Source: Urbifossiella limnaea
Lineage (GTDB): Bacteria > Planctomycetota > Planctomycetia > Gemmatales > Gemmataceae
NCBI RefSeq assembly: GCF_007747215.1
Contig: NZ_CP036273.1
Location: 5,440,322-5,504,321 of the forward strand
Reading direction: 5' to 3'
DNA: 64,000 nucleotides
Shown piece after piece: positions 1-9,251 of the stretch (its first letter is position 1; each line of letters begins with the position of its first letter). Below the pieces are notes generated by a model that was not told the origin of the DNA, searched no databases, and saw only the letters and a list, made by a program, of their open reading frames with translations. The position numbers and the translations under genes are program-made.

Positions 1-3000
1 CGCTCCCGCCGACCGGCACCGCGAACCGCACCTCGACGGCGTGCCGCCCCGGCCCCGGCAGCGGCACCGCGTACCTCCCACCGCCCAGCGCGGCCGGGTT
101 CGCTGCCGCGCCGTTCACGGCCACCCGTTCCAGCCGCACGTCGGCAAGCGGCAGCAGAACCGATTGCTCCCCGCCGCCGAACGCCTGCACGGTGTAAGCC
201 GCCGTGACTCGAGCCAGGCCGTCGTCGACGCGCCCGTCGTAGGCCGCGGAGGCGACCACCGGCGCCGGCGCGGCCGGGTTCGCCAGTGCCTCTAGCCGGT
301 CGAGCAGAGCCGGCGGCGCGAGCACGGTCTCGCCGTCGGCGCCGGTCAGGACGAGCACCACGTCCGCCCCGCCGGTCTGGGCCGAAACGCCGACCGCCGC
401 CGTGATGATCGTCGCGACCGCAGCGGCCCGCCGCGGCAACCGCCCGCGCACGAGTACGACGGCCAAGGCCGCCGGTAGGCCGACGCCGAGCACCGGCCAG
501 CCGACGCGCGCCCACGCCGCGGGCCCGACCGAGACCGCCACGCCGGCCGCCGCCAGCAGCGTCAGCAGCGCGAATCCGGCGGACCGATGCGCGCTGCGCA
601 CGCCCACCCAGCCAAGCCCGAATACCAGCGCCGCCAGCCCGAACCCGGCCGCAGTCGCCAGCGGGACGGGGATCACGACCGCGGTGTCGTCGGCGTCCCG
701 GCCGAACGGCCACGCGGCGGTGACGCCCGGCCCGTACAGCCACGCGCGCCGCGCGCCGTCGGTCGCGCCGGCGACTTCGGGCAGCGGGCTCGTCACCTGC
801 CACGCCACGCCGCGCGGCTCTCGCGGCAGCCGGTAGCGTAGTTCGACCGCCACCGGTCCGTCCCCGGTGGGCACCGGCAGTCGCAGGTCGGTCCGAGCCA
901 GCGACGCCGGATCGACCAGCTTGCCCGCCACGGTCGCCCACCGCACTGCCGCGCCCGGCGGAATCCGGACGGGCAGTTCGTTCCCGCCGCGGCCGCTGAC
1001 CGTACCGCGAAGTGTGGCCGACTGGTCGTGCGTGCCGCACTCGGTGGTCAACACCAGGTCGCCGACCACCCACTCGGCCCGCTCGGGGGCCGCGTGGGCG
1101 GCACCGCCCAGCGCCGGCGGCAAGTCGGTCCGCGTCGCCCGGGAAGACGCGCCGAAGACGGCCAATCCGGTCCACGCCGCGGCCCGGCGGGCGGCCTCGG
1201 TGTGCGACAGGCCGGTGCCGAGCACCGCCGTCGTCTCCAGGACCAGTTCGCCTTCGACGGGCCGCGCGAACCGCACGAGCCAAGTCGTCCCCGGTTCGAG
1301 GCGCCCGGCTGCGGCCGACGCGGCGAAGGGGCCGAGTCCGTTGCCGCCGAGCAGTGCCATTGCCGCGGAGAGGCCGCCGAGGCGGGCGGAGGTCGCGGCG
1401 GCGACGGTGTTCGACCCGTCGGCCACCTTCCACGTCCGGCCGGTGCCACCCGCCGGGTCGACCACGGCGACTCCGCCGACCAGACCCGCGGACACGTCTA
1501 GTCGCACGACCGAAGTGGCTGTCATCTGCCCGTTCGTGAAGTCGATCCGCGTGTCGACCGACGACGCGAATGACGGCCTGACCGCCGCTAGGAGGAGGTA
1601 ACCGGCCGGTTCCGGGCCGCGGTACGCGTGGCGGAAGGACTCGTGCGGCAGGTGTGGCACGTCGGCCGGCTCGGCGTGCGGCACGGGCAGTACCGGCACG
1701 ACCGGGTACGCCTCCCACGCCGGGGCGGCGACGACTCGAACGCACCCCTGCCGCTCCGCGGCCCCGACCACAGCGACGCCCGGAAAGGGGAGCCGCGCCA
1801 CCGGCCCGGCCGGGACCGCCGGGCCTCGGAACTCCAGCGTCAGCCCGATCTCCTGACCGGCCGCGAGCGGCCGCGCGAACTCGACCGTCACGGCACCCGC
1901 GGGACCAGGGCGGGCGGACGCCAACCCGTCGGCGGGGTCGGTCGTGACCCGACCGAGCGTGAAGCCCGGCGTGGGGCGGACGGTCACGCGGAACAGCGGC
2001 CCGCGCCGCACCCGTAGCCGCACGATCGCGTTCAGGTGCGTCGGTCCGGCGTCCGCCACCCACACCACGTCTTCCGTCGAGTCGAACAGCGGTCCCGCGT
2101 CGGAGACGCGGACCGCCGGCGGCCGCCGCGTCGGCTGGTCGCTGCCGGCCGGCAGCAGCGTGCCCGCCATCGCTAGAACGCGGCCGCCGTCCGCTCCCGT
2201 CGCCGCGTCGGTGATGCGGAAGTCGCCAGGCTCCCAGCCCGCCAGGTCGAGCCCAGCGGCGACGTGCACATCGGCCTGCTCCTGTGTCGGCAGCCCGTCC
2301 ACCGGCCGCAACGTCGGAAGTGGGGCGGGCGCCCCCGCACCAGCCCGCAGCGCGGCCACGGCCGTGACCCGCACCTTCGCCGACGCCGCCGGCTGGCGGA
2401 GCGACACCCGGAGCTCATTGGTGACGGCATCGGTCCGCCAACCGGCGCGGTTGTTGACCGTCACTTCGAGGACGCGCAGGCCGGGCGACGGCGCGAACGC
2501 CCATTCGGCGAGCGGCTCGCGGGCGGCGCGCAGGTCCAGGTCGAACTCGCACGCCACCTCGCCGGGCGTCAGATCGTACCGAGTCGCGGCGACGTACACG
2601 ACCGGCATGCCACTACCCGCACCCGCCGGGCCGCGCACGACCAGATCGGGCCGCGCCTTTTCGCCGAAGCGGAGTCGCCAGCTCTTCTTCCCCGCAGGAG
2701 CCCCGTGCAGGGGACCGGTGAGGAGCACGTCCGGGCCGGCGGTCGGAGTGCGGTCGGCGGCGAGTTCCAGATCGAGGACGGAGGCAGGGCACGGCGGCAG
2801 GCGGAGGTCGAAAACCCGCTCGGCGGGCGGGCCGCTGGCGGCGGCGGTCCATTTGGCCCGCAGGACGTGCCGGCCGGGGCCGGGCACCCACACGCCGACG
2901 CCGCCGGGAAGGCCGGTGAAGGCGCCGACCGCGGCGGGGGCGCCGTCGGCCCACACCGGTTCACCGAGGGCCAGTTTCAACGGGTCGAGCGGGAGCAAGG

Positions 3001-3403
3001 CTGGGCCGCGGCCGCCGTGGGTGATCGTCCACTCGACCGTACCAGCGAGCGACGCGCCGGCCGCGGCGGCGGTGTACCTGGCCTCGACGAGTCGCGGTTG
3101 TGCCTTGCCGGCCAGCACGGCGTTGCCGGCGGCGCGGACCTTCGCCTCGAACACGGAGCGCGGCAGGCGGGTGAGCGGGCCGGGGGCGAGCGCCTTCGCG
3201 GCGTCCGCCAGCTGCGCCTCGGTGACACGGACGCGCGCGATCGGGAACGGGTCGGGCAGGTCGGTCGTCATGCCGACGACGACGGGGGCACCGGCGGCAG
3301 CCATACCGGCCGGCCCGCGCGCGGCCGGCGGGGATGCGGTGGCGACGGCCGCGATCACCGCCGCCACACCGATCAGCAACAACCTCGGGCGGGACATGAG
3401 CAT
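1..3403 (-). CDS. Large secreted/membrane-anchored protein, unknown function (3' end beyond the window)
   Basis: The minus-strand frame starting at ATG 3403 (alternative ATG 3397) is open to the left edge, giving at least 1,134 residues with no stop. The N-terminus has a hydrophobic signal segment (RPRLLLIGVAAVIAAVA). The central part alternates V/T/L-rich strands with P/G/A-rich turns, which suggests repeated beta-sandwich domains. Around positions 350-720 it encodes several hydrophobic helices (for example AAVATIITAAVGV), then returns to a beta-rich segment at the edge. It lies 22 bp downstream of a similar large gene on the same strand, so the two are probably co-transcribed. I do not recognise a catalytic motif or named family. 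The size, export signal and strand-rich composition suggest an envelope protein, which is inference. Confidence 0.8.
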   Translation of the reverse strand, partial: MLMSRPRLLLIGVAAVIAAVATASPPAARGPAGMAAAGAPVVVGMTTDLPDPFPIARVRVTEAQLADAAKALAPGPLTRLPRSVFEAKVRAAGNAVLAGKAQPRLVEARYTAAAAGASLAGTVEWTITHGGRGPALLPLDPLKLALGEPVWADGAPAAVGAFTGLPGGVGVWVPGPGRHVLRAKWTAAASGPPAERVFDLRLPPCPASVLDLELAADRTPTAGPDVLLTGPLHGAPAGKKSWRLRFGEKARPDLVVRGPAGAGSGMPVVYVAATRYDLTPGEVACEFDLDLRAAREPLAEWAFAPSPGLRVLEVTVNNRAGWRTDAVTNELRVSLRQPAASAKVRVTAVAALRAGAGAPAPLPTLRPVDGLPTQEQADVHVAAGLDLAGWEPGDFRITDAATGADGGRVLAMAGTLLPAGSDQPTRRPPAVRVSDAGPLFDSTEDVVWVADAGPTHLNAIVRLRVRRGPLFRVTVRPTPGFTLGRVTTDPADGLASARPGPAGAVTVEFARPLAAGQEIGLTLEFRGPAVPAGPVARLPFPGVAVVGAAERQGCVRVVAAPAWEAYPVVPVLPVPHAEPADVPHLPHESFRHAYRGPEPAGYLLLAAVRPSFASSVDTRIDFTNGQMTATSVVRLDVSAGLVGGVAVVDPAGGTGRTWKVADGSNTVAAATSARLGGLSAAMALLGGNGLGPFAASAAAGRLEPGTTWLVRFARPVEGELVLETTAVLGTGLSHTEAARRAAAWTGLAVFGASSRATRTDLPPALGGAAHAAPERAEWVVGDLVLTTECGTHDQSATLRGTVSGRGGNELPVRIPPGAAVRWATVAGKLVDPASLARTDLRLPVPTGDGPVAVELRYRLPREPRGVAWQVTSPLPEVAGATDGARRAWLYGPGVTAAWPFGRDADDTAVVIPVPLATAAGFGLAALVFGLGWVGVRSAHRSAGFALLTLLAAAGVAVSVGPAAWARVGWPVLGVGLPAALAVVLVRGRLPRRAAAVATIITAAVGVSAQTGGADVVLVLTGADGETVLAPPALLDRLEALANPAAPAPVVASAAYDGRVDDGLARVTAAYTVQAFGGGEQSVLLPLADVRLERVAVNGAAANPAALGGGRYAVPLPGPGRHAVEVRFAVPVGGS

Positions 3404-3425
3404 CCAGAGTGAAGAGTCACCGTGG

Positions 3426-6400
3426 TCACCCCGAGGCAGCGGCGCCGAGGTCGCCGGTCGAGCCGGTCGGCACCGGCCGCGGCTTCACCGACGGCGTCGG
3501 CCGCGGGGTCGCGTCGTCGGCCACCGGCCCGCGGGCGAAGCCCGGCAGGTGCGTCACCCGCCGCCGAGCCGCGCGTCGGGTTAGCGCCCGCGCCGCCAGC
3601 ACCAGCACCAGCACCGCCAAGCCCGGAAGCGCCGCCGCGGCCGCCGCGCCAGCCGGCTGCGGCGCCAGGGCCGCCGCCACGGCCACCGCCCCGGCCACGA
3701 CCGTCACCACCGGACCCGCGGCCGAGCCCGGCAGCCGAACCGCCAACAGCCCCAGGACCAGCACCACCGCCGAGCACGCCGTGATCAGCGCGACGAGAGG
3801 CACCGCCGCGGCGCGCACCGGGCCGTCCGCCCGCACCGCCGCCGCGTGCAGCGCCACTCCATTCCACTTCGGCTCGATCCCCTTCAACAGCCAGTCGTCC
3901 AGCTCGTCCGCGGCCGGGGCGTACGGCGCGAAGGTGAACCCGCGTAGCGCCCAGCGCTGTTCCGGGTGGCCGCCTAGTAGCAGCGGCACGGCGTCCGGCG
4001 CGGTCACCTGCACGCGTACGACCTCGACCGCGGCGCCGGCCAGTTCCGGAACCGCGAGCGGGCGCCACCCGCCCGCCGCGAACTGGTACTGCAGGTCGAG
4101 CACCGCCGTCCGCCCGGCCTTTGCCTCCGGCAGCGGCACGCGCAGCCCGTACGGCCCCACGCCGGCGGGCGCCTCATTTCCGTCTACCGCGACCTTCACG
4201 ACCGTGCCCGACACCAGCGGCGGCAGCGACACGTCGATCCCGTCCGCGGGCCACCTCGACAGCACGAACCGCGCCCGCCCCGTGGCCGTGCCGTCGGCGC
4301 CGAGCCACACTTGAACGAGCCCGCGGTCGGCCCGCGCCGTCGCGCCGCTCAGGTCGGCCGGTGCGGCCAGCGACAGCGTCAACGGCAGGTCGGAGCCGGA
4401 CCCGGCGAGGGTGCGAACGGGGAGCACGTCGCGGCCCGGCGCCGGTTCCGGGGGCAACTCGCGCCAGGGGCCGGCGTCCACGCCGACGGCCCGGTCGGCG
4501 GTGCCGTTCCATACGCGAACGATACTCTCGACGCGGGTAGCGGAGGCCGGCCACAGCAGGTCCACGGGGGCGGCCGCGTCGCGGGTCGGCAGCGCGTAAG
4601 TGGCCGTCAGCGTCGCCTCCTTCGCGTCCGCGGCCACCGGTAGCGTCCACTCGCCCGGGCCGGCCGGGGTCAGCGGCGGGCTCGTCTTCAGCCCCTTCGG
4701 CACCGCCGGCCCGCGAAGCCGGACCGCCTTGCCGAAGCCCTCCGGGGCCCTCAGCCGCAGCGTCTCGGTCACCACCACCTGCGTCGCCTGCGCCGTCACC
4801 TCGGCCCGCAACTCGGCCGTCAACTCGACGCGGTCCGGCGACCAGTTCAGATCGACCCGGGCCAGTCCGCCGTCGGTGCGGCCGGTGATCGCGGGCGGCC
4901 CCTTCGCCGCCTTCGGGTCGGCGGCGAGCGGCTGGCCCCACCCGGCCGGCTGGTCGCCGTCCCACTCGCGCGCCGCGCCGCGCACGTCCAACCCGTCCGC
5001 CACCGTCGCCGTCACCGCCGCGTCGCGCTCCGTCGCTCCGGGGAAGCGCAGCAACGACACCTGCGCCGACGACGCACCCGGCGGTACGGAGAGCGTCGCG
5101 GTCAGTACCAGGTCGATGGGCTGCTTGTGCGCCGCCGCGAGGCGGACGGTCAGCGTCCGCCGCGGGCCGCCGTCCTTACCGGGTTCCACGCCGTCGACCA
5201 GGTCCGGCGGCGTCACGGCTGGCGCCCGCCAGTCGGCCGGCACGTCGATCGTCAGCGTCTCCAAGTCCCGGCGGACCGGAGTAACCTTTAACTCGGCGCG
5301 CACGCGCCACCCGCCCTCGGTGAGTGTCAGCCGGTAGGACGGCCGGACTTCGACGAGGCCGGTGGTCGGCCGCGCCTCCACCTCCGCGAGCGGCGCCGGC
5401 GGGGGTGCCGGGCCGGCGGCGCCGCTCGCGAAGCGGAAGAAGCTCACGGCCTCGTCGGTGGCCGGGCCGGGGGGCACGTCCTGCCGCACGTCGGGGCCGT
5501 GGCGCACCGACAGGCGGGTGTGGGCGGCGGCGGCCACGCGGAGGGTGCCGGTCTGCCGCGCGGCGTCGAGCAGGGCGAACGGGCCGACGGCGTACGGGCC
5601 GGCGTGCGTCGGGTCGTCGGACTTCGGCCGGGACGTGCGCACGACCGCCGTCAGCCCCCAATCGGCGGGGCTGGTGCCGGCGGGGAACTCGACCGTCCAC
5701 ACAGCCTTCTTCGCGTCGGTCGGACGGAGGATCGTCGGGGCGTCGGACGGGGTGGCGTCGCCGACGGCGGGTGCGACGCGCTCCGGCGTCACGACCGCGT
5801 CGGCGGGGGCGGCCACCTTCCACACGCGGGCCGGCCCGCGCGGGCGGAGCTTCGCCGCCGTCTCCACGAACCCCGCCCCGATGACGGTGACCACTTCCCA
5901 GTCGGCGGTCAACGCCGCCTCGGTGGGCGGGGCGGCGGCCGGCGGCTCCCAGGTCACGTCGAGCGATTCCACCGGCCCGACCGGGTAGCCGTCGCGGCCC
6001 GGCTGCGCGGCCAACTGCTTCACGTCGACCCCGCGGCGGGTGTCGGCCGTCTTCGCGTCCGGCAGGCGCGTCGCCAGTGACACCCGGCCGACACCGGGCG
6101 GCGCGTCCAGTGCCAGCGTGGTGATCGCGGCCCGCGGCAGGCCCAGCTCGAACCCGACCTCCGCCTTGTTGGCCCGGCCCGCAACCGGGCATTCGAGTTC
6201 CAGCGTGACCGTGTGGTCGCCCGCCGCTTCGACCAGGGCGACGAGCCCGTCCTCGGCCGTCTCCAGTACCGGCGCCGGCCCGTCGTCGAGCTTCGCGGAC
6301 ACGAGGAAGCCCTTCTTCCCGCCAAGAGCGACCGCCGAGTTCGGGGCCGTGGTGCGGAACGTGACCTTCAACGACAGCGCGGCGACGAGCGTGTCGCCGC

Positions 6401-6677
6401 GCTTCTCGACCTTGCCGCGGACGGCGCATCCACTGGGCGGACCGGGCTTGCGGGCGGCGAGTTGCTTCTTCAGCTGGTCGATCTGCGCCTGCAGCTTCGC
6501 ATAGTCGTCCGGCGACAGGACGACACCCCCGCCGGCGGCGGGCGGAAGGGTGAATGTGCCGTCGGGGAGTTTGGGGCCGAGCTTCGGCGGATCGGGTTGC
6601 CGCCCGGCGGTGGTCGAGGCCAACGCCAGAGCGACGGCGAGGGCCGCGAGCCGGGCGGTTGGCGGGGCGGCCGGCAT
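3426..6677 (-). CDS. Large secreted, C-terminally membrane-anchored protein, unknown function
   Basis: This 1,083-residue protein starts with a signal peptide (ARLAALAVALALASTTAG), then a short helical stretch at about residues 53-78 (LSPDDYAKLQAQIDQLKKQL). About 850 residues of beta-rich, Pro/Gly/Ala-rich sequence follow, without catalytic signatures I can name. Three hydrophobic helices lie near residues 955-1030 (for example VPLVALITACSAVVLVLGL), followed by a basic, Pro-rich tail, so most of the chain should lie outside the cytoplasmic membrane. It is the first gene of a two-gene operon; the next gene starts 22 bp downstream and has the same architecture. The upstream neighbour, an ECF sigma factor, is divergently transcribed. 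The function is unknown. Confidence 0.82.
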   Translation of the reverse strand: MPAAPPTARLAALAVALALASTTAGRQPDPPKLGPKLPDGTFTLPPAAGGGVVLSPDDYAKLQAQIDQLKKQLAARKPGPPSGCAVRGKVEKRGDTLVAALSLKVTFRTTAPNSAVALGGKKGFLVSAKLDDGPAPVLETAEDGLVALVEAAGDHTVTLELECPVAGRANKAEVGFELGLPRAAITTLALDAPPGVGRVSLATRLPDAKTADTRRGVDVKQLAAQPGRDGYPVGPVESLDVTWEPPAAAPPTEAALTADWEVVTVIGAGFVETAAKLRPRGPARVWKVAAPADAVVTPERVAPAVGDATPSDAPTILRPTDAKKAVWTVEFPAGTSPADWGLTAVVRTSRPKSDDPTHAGPYAVGPFALLDAARQTGTLRVAAAAHTRLSVRHGPDVRQDVPPGPATDEAVSFFRFASGAAGPAPPPAPLAEVEARPTTGLVEVRPSYRLTLTEGGWRVRAELKVTPVRRDLETLTIDVPADWRAPAVTPPDLVDGVEPGKDGGPRRTLTVRLAAAHKQPIDLVLTATLSVPPGASSAQVSLLRFPGATERDAAVTATVADGLDVRGAAREWDGDQPAGWGQPLAADPKAAKGPPAITGRTDGGLARVDLNWSPDRVELTAELRAEVTAQATQVVVTETLRLRAPEGFGKAVRLRGPAVPKGLKTSPPLTPAGPGEWTLPVAADAKEATLTATYALPTRDAAAPVDLLWPASATRVESIVRVWNGTADRAVGVDAGPWRELPPEPAPGRDVLPVRTLAGSGSDLPLTLSLAAPADLSGATARADRGLVQVWLGADGTATGRARFVLSRWPADGIDVSLPPLVSGTVVKVAVDGNEAPAGVGPYGLRVPLPEAKAGRTAVLDLQYQFAAGGWRPLAVPELAGAAVEVVRVQVTAPDAVPLLLGGHPEQRWALRGFTFAPYAPAADELDDWLLKGIEPKWNGVALHAAAVRADGPVRAAAVPLVALITACSAVVLVLGLLAVRLPGSAAGPVVTVVAGAVAVAAALAPQPAGAAAAAALPGLAVLVLVLAARALTRRAARRRVTHLPGFARGPVADDATPRPTPSVKPRPVPTGSTGDLGAAASG

Positions 6678-6954
6678 CGCGGGCCTCGACCGGGTGACGG
6701 GATTGTTCCGTACCTCTCAGTATACCCAAACCCCGCAGCCGCACCGACCCGCAGGGGCGGAATGTCTTCTCGCGCCGGCCGCACGACCCGTGTAGGCGGT
6801 GCGACCCCCCGGCGAGCGACTAGGCGTCTGCCCAGCGGGCGCTCCGACCCCCGACTGGTCGGCTCCGAGGCCGGTTCGCCGATTTCGCCGACGCGCCGCC
6901 CCGGCGGCGGGGATTACCTCCTCGACGAGCGCTCCCCACCCACCCCGGGGCCGC

Positions 6955-8778
6955 ATGACCGCCAAGCTGTCCGCCCTGGTTCACCGGATCGCCGGCGCGG
7001 ACCCGGGCGACGCCGCCGACGCCGACCTCCTCGCCCGGTTCGTCGCCGGCCGCGACGCCGCCGCGTTCGCCGAACTCGTCCGGCGGCACGGGCCGGCCGT
7101 GCTCGGCGTCTGTCGGCGCGTCACCGGCGATCACCACCTCGCGGAAGACGCCTTCCAGGCGGTGTTCGTTGTGCTCGCCGCGAAGGCGGATTGCGTTCGG
7201 CCGGCGGCGGCGCTCGGCGGCTGGCTGTACGGGGTCGCCCACCGCACTGCGCTGAGGGCCCGGACCATGCGCGACCGCCACCGCCGGCGGGAACGGGCCG
7301 CCGCCCGGCCGGAAGCCGTTCCCGCGGACCCGCCCGACGACCTGGCCGCGGTGCTCGACGCCGAGATCGCCCGCCTGCCCGACGCCCAGCGGGCGGCGGT
7401 CGTGCTGTGCGAACTCGGCGGCCGGTCGCGGGCCGAGGCGGCGGCCGAACTCGGGGTGAAGGAGGGGACGCTTTCCAGCCGGCTGGCGGCCGCCCGCAAG
7501 GCGCTCGCCGCCCGGTTGCGTTCGCGGGGGCTTTCGCTCCCGGCGGCGCTCGCTCCGGCGGTTCTGGCGGCGGTGCCGCCGGACTTGTCGGCGCGGGCGG
7601 CCGCCGCGGCGACGACCCCGCACCTCTTACCGGCCGCCGTCTCGGCCCTGTCTCAGGGAGTGCTGCGCGTCATGTTCCTTCAGAAACTCAAGTACGTCCC
7701 GCTGGCGCTGGCTGCGTCCGCGGCGCTGGCCGCCGGCCTGCTCGCCTCGCCCACGCCGCAGCCACCACCCGCGGCGCCACCGGCCCGCGTCGCGGCCGAC
7801 CCACCGAAAGCCGCGCCCAAGGGGGTGACGGGGCCGAACCGCATCCTGCTGTGGCAGAACGGGCAGGTCGTCTCGATGGACCCGACCGGCGCTAACCCAA
7901 AGCCCGCGCTGCCGACCAGCCTGGGCACGCACCCGAGCATGTTCGTGGTGTCGCCGGACGGGAAGCGCGTCGCGGCGGTGATGGCCCCCGACGGGGTCAA
8001 GAAGGCCGGCGCGGCGGGGGTGGGGAAGCTGCACCTTGTCGACCTCGGCACGGCCGACGCCAAGCCCGAGGAGGTCGGGGACGCCGCGATAGCCGCGTGG
8101 TCGGCGGACGGGACGCAGTTGGTCGTGTGCTCGTTTACCGACGGGCCGAGCCCGAAGGACGTGAAATCGACCACGACGGTGTACACCGTGGCGACCAAGA
8201 CCCACATCCCGGTGAAGCTGCCGGACAACCACATCCTCACCGACTGGTCCCGCGACGGCCGGCACTTCCTGACGGCGGAGCTCGGCACGGAGAAGGACGC
8301 CACGTTGGCCGGGCTGTGGGTGACGAACCGAGACGGGTCGCCGCACAAGAAGCTGGCCGGGCCGGACGCCGCAGTGTTCATGGGGCGGTTCTCGCCGGAC
8401 GCGCGGCGGGTACTCGGGGGAGTGCTGAAGGCGTTACCCGATGAGACGCCGAAGGAGCAGGCCGAGCGGCAGAAGCTCGGGGCGGCCCGACCCCGCCCGC
8501 AACCCGTATTGACTGTGTTCGACGTGGCCGCAGCAAAGGGGATGCCGGTGCGGGACGTGCCGCTGAACGCCGAACTGTTGGGCTTCTGCTGGTCGCCCGA
8601 CGGCCGGCGGATCGCGTACACGTGGCGCGAGACGCACCCGGCCGACACCGACCCGGACACCGAGACACAAAGCCACCTGACGGTGTGCGACCCCGACGGC
8701 GGCAACCAGCGGACCATCCTGACGGACAAGGGGCGGAGCACGCGCGAGATCGTACTCGGCGGCGTGGACTGGCGGTAG
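6955..8778 (+). CDS. ECF sigma factor fused to a membrane segment and a TolB/WD40-like beta-propeller
   Basis: The 607-residue protein starts with an ECF sigma factor. Region 2 is at about residues 25-95 (RHGPAVLGVCRRVTGDHHLAEDAFQAV, then GGWLYGVAHRTAL, shown in parts) and region 4 at about 135-190 (LPDAQRAAVVLCELGGRS, VKEGTLSSRLAAARKAL). A single hydrophobic helix follows at about 245-262, then a Pro/Ala-rich linker. Residues from about 280 to the end carry beta-propeller motifs (MFVVSPDGKRVA, AAWSADGTQLV, FCWSPDGRRIAY). Planctomycete ECF factors with C-terminal membrane and WD40-like sensor domains are a known group, usually read as sigma factors controlled in cis. I chose ATG 6955 over an upstream in-frame start because the sigma homology begins about 20 residues later. 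Confidence 0.9.
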   Translation: MTAKLSALVHRIAGADPGDAADADLLARFVAGRDAAAFAELVRRHGPAVLGVCRRVTGDHHLAEDAFQAVFVVLAAKADCVRPAAALGGWLYGVAHRTALRARTMRDRHRRRERAAARPEAVPADPPDDLAAVLDAEIARLPDAQRAAVVLCELGGRSRAEAAAELGVKEGTLSSRLAAARKALAARLRSRGLSLPAALAPAVLAAVPPDLSARAAAAATTPHLLPAAVSALSQGVLRVMFLQKLKYVPLALAASAALAAGLLASPTPQPPPAAPPARVAADPPKAAPKGVTGPNRILLWQNGQVVSMDPTGANPKPALPTSLGTHPSMFVVSPDGKRVAAVMAPDGVKKAGAAGVGKLHLVDLGTADAKPEEVGDAAIAAWSADGTQLVVCSFTDGPSPKDVKSTTTVYTVATKTHIPVKLPDNHILTDWSRDGRHFLTAELGTEKDATLAGLWVTNRDGSPHKKLAGPDAAVFMGRFSPDARRVLGGVLKALPDETPKEQAERQKLGAARPRPQPVLTVFDVAAAKGMPVRDVPLNAELLGFCWSPDGRRIAYTWRETHPADTDPDTETQSHLTVCDPDGGNQRTILTDKGRSTREIVLGGVDWR

Positions 8779-8783
8779 CGGCG

Positions 8784-9137
8784 TCAGTCGCCGAGCACCT
8801 GTCGGTACGCCGCCTCGCTGTACCCAACCACGAGCGTGGTGCCGACGCGGGCCGTCGGCGCCCGCAGGTTGCCGGTCGGCCCCATCAGCCGGGCCAGCAG
8901 TTCCGCGTCGGTCGGCCGCTCCGTCTTCAGGTCAAACGTCTCCAGCTTCTTCCCCTTCGCCGCGACGAGCGTGCGAACGCCGTCAAGGAGGGCGAGCGCC
9001 TCGTCCGGGCCGAGGCGAACTTTCGAGGCGTCGACGGTTTCGCCCACCGCGACGCCGGCCGGCCCGAGGAACCCCCGGGCATTCTGGCACGTCACTCAGG
9101 ACCGGCGGAAGTACAGCCAGTCGATGTCACGCGGCAC
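8784..9137 (-). CDS. ArsC/Spx-family protein, probable selenoprotein (in-frame TGA = Sec14, UxxC motif)
   Basis: From GTG 9137 the frame reads 117 residues if the TGA at 9096-9098 is decoded as selenocysteine. Residues 7-20 read WLYFRRS-U-VTCQNAR, which aligns with the active-site segment of ArsC/Spx proteins (compare SCTSCRKAR in Spx-like proteins), so the TGA sits exactly at the catalytic cysteine. Cys17 completes a UxxC redox motif. The C-terminus (NLRAPTARVGTTLVVGYSE) matches the cis-proline and RLLVGF-like end of the fold. A SECIS-like hairpin begins 15 nt after the TGA. Without readthrough the protein would begin at a GTG just after the TGA and lack its first strand and nucleophile. ArsC-family selenoproteins are known in bacteria. 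The role is probably thiol/selenol reduction; the substrate is unknown. Confidence 0.85.
9062..9080 (-). promoter_or_regulatory. SECIS-like hairpin downstream of the Sec TGA
   Basis: On the minus strand, after the TGA and 15 nt, an 8-bp stem forms between 9080-9073 and 9069-9062 (one G-U pair), closed by a GUU loop at 9072-9070. The apical loop lies 23 nt after the TGA. Bacterial SECIS elements typically have a small loop with G among its first bases about 16-37 nt after UGA. This hairpin meets both conditions and lies inside coding sequence, as expected in bacteria. SelB binding is inferred. Confidence 0.72.
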
Positions 9138-9161
9138 GGCAGCCCCCCAGGAAGAAAACCC

Positions 9162-9242
9162 AATCTCGTGCGAAGGCGCAAGGCCGCCAGAGAGAATGAT
9201 CGGCTCCGCCCTTCTGGCGGCTTTGCGCCTTCGCGCGAGATT
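9162..9242. repeat. Imperfect inverted repeat, 29-bp arms
   Basis: The arms at 9162-9190 and 9214-9242 pair with two mismatches around a 23-nt spacer. It lies between the end of the propeller gene (minus strand) and the start of the selenoprotein gene, so it may terminate the former. The spacer is not recognisable as a gene. Confidence 0.7.
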
Positions 9243-9251
9243 CTTGTTCAC

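Noticed and set aside
8784-9095. ArsC-like protein starting at the GTG just after the TGA
   Set aside because: It would lack the first strand and the catalytic residue, while homology continues in frame upstream of the TGA.
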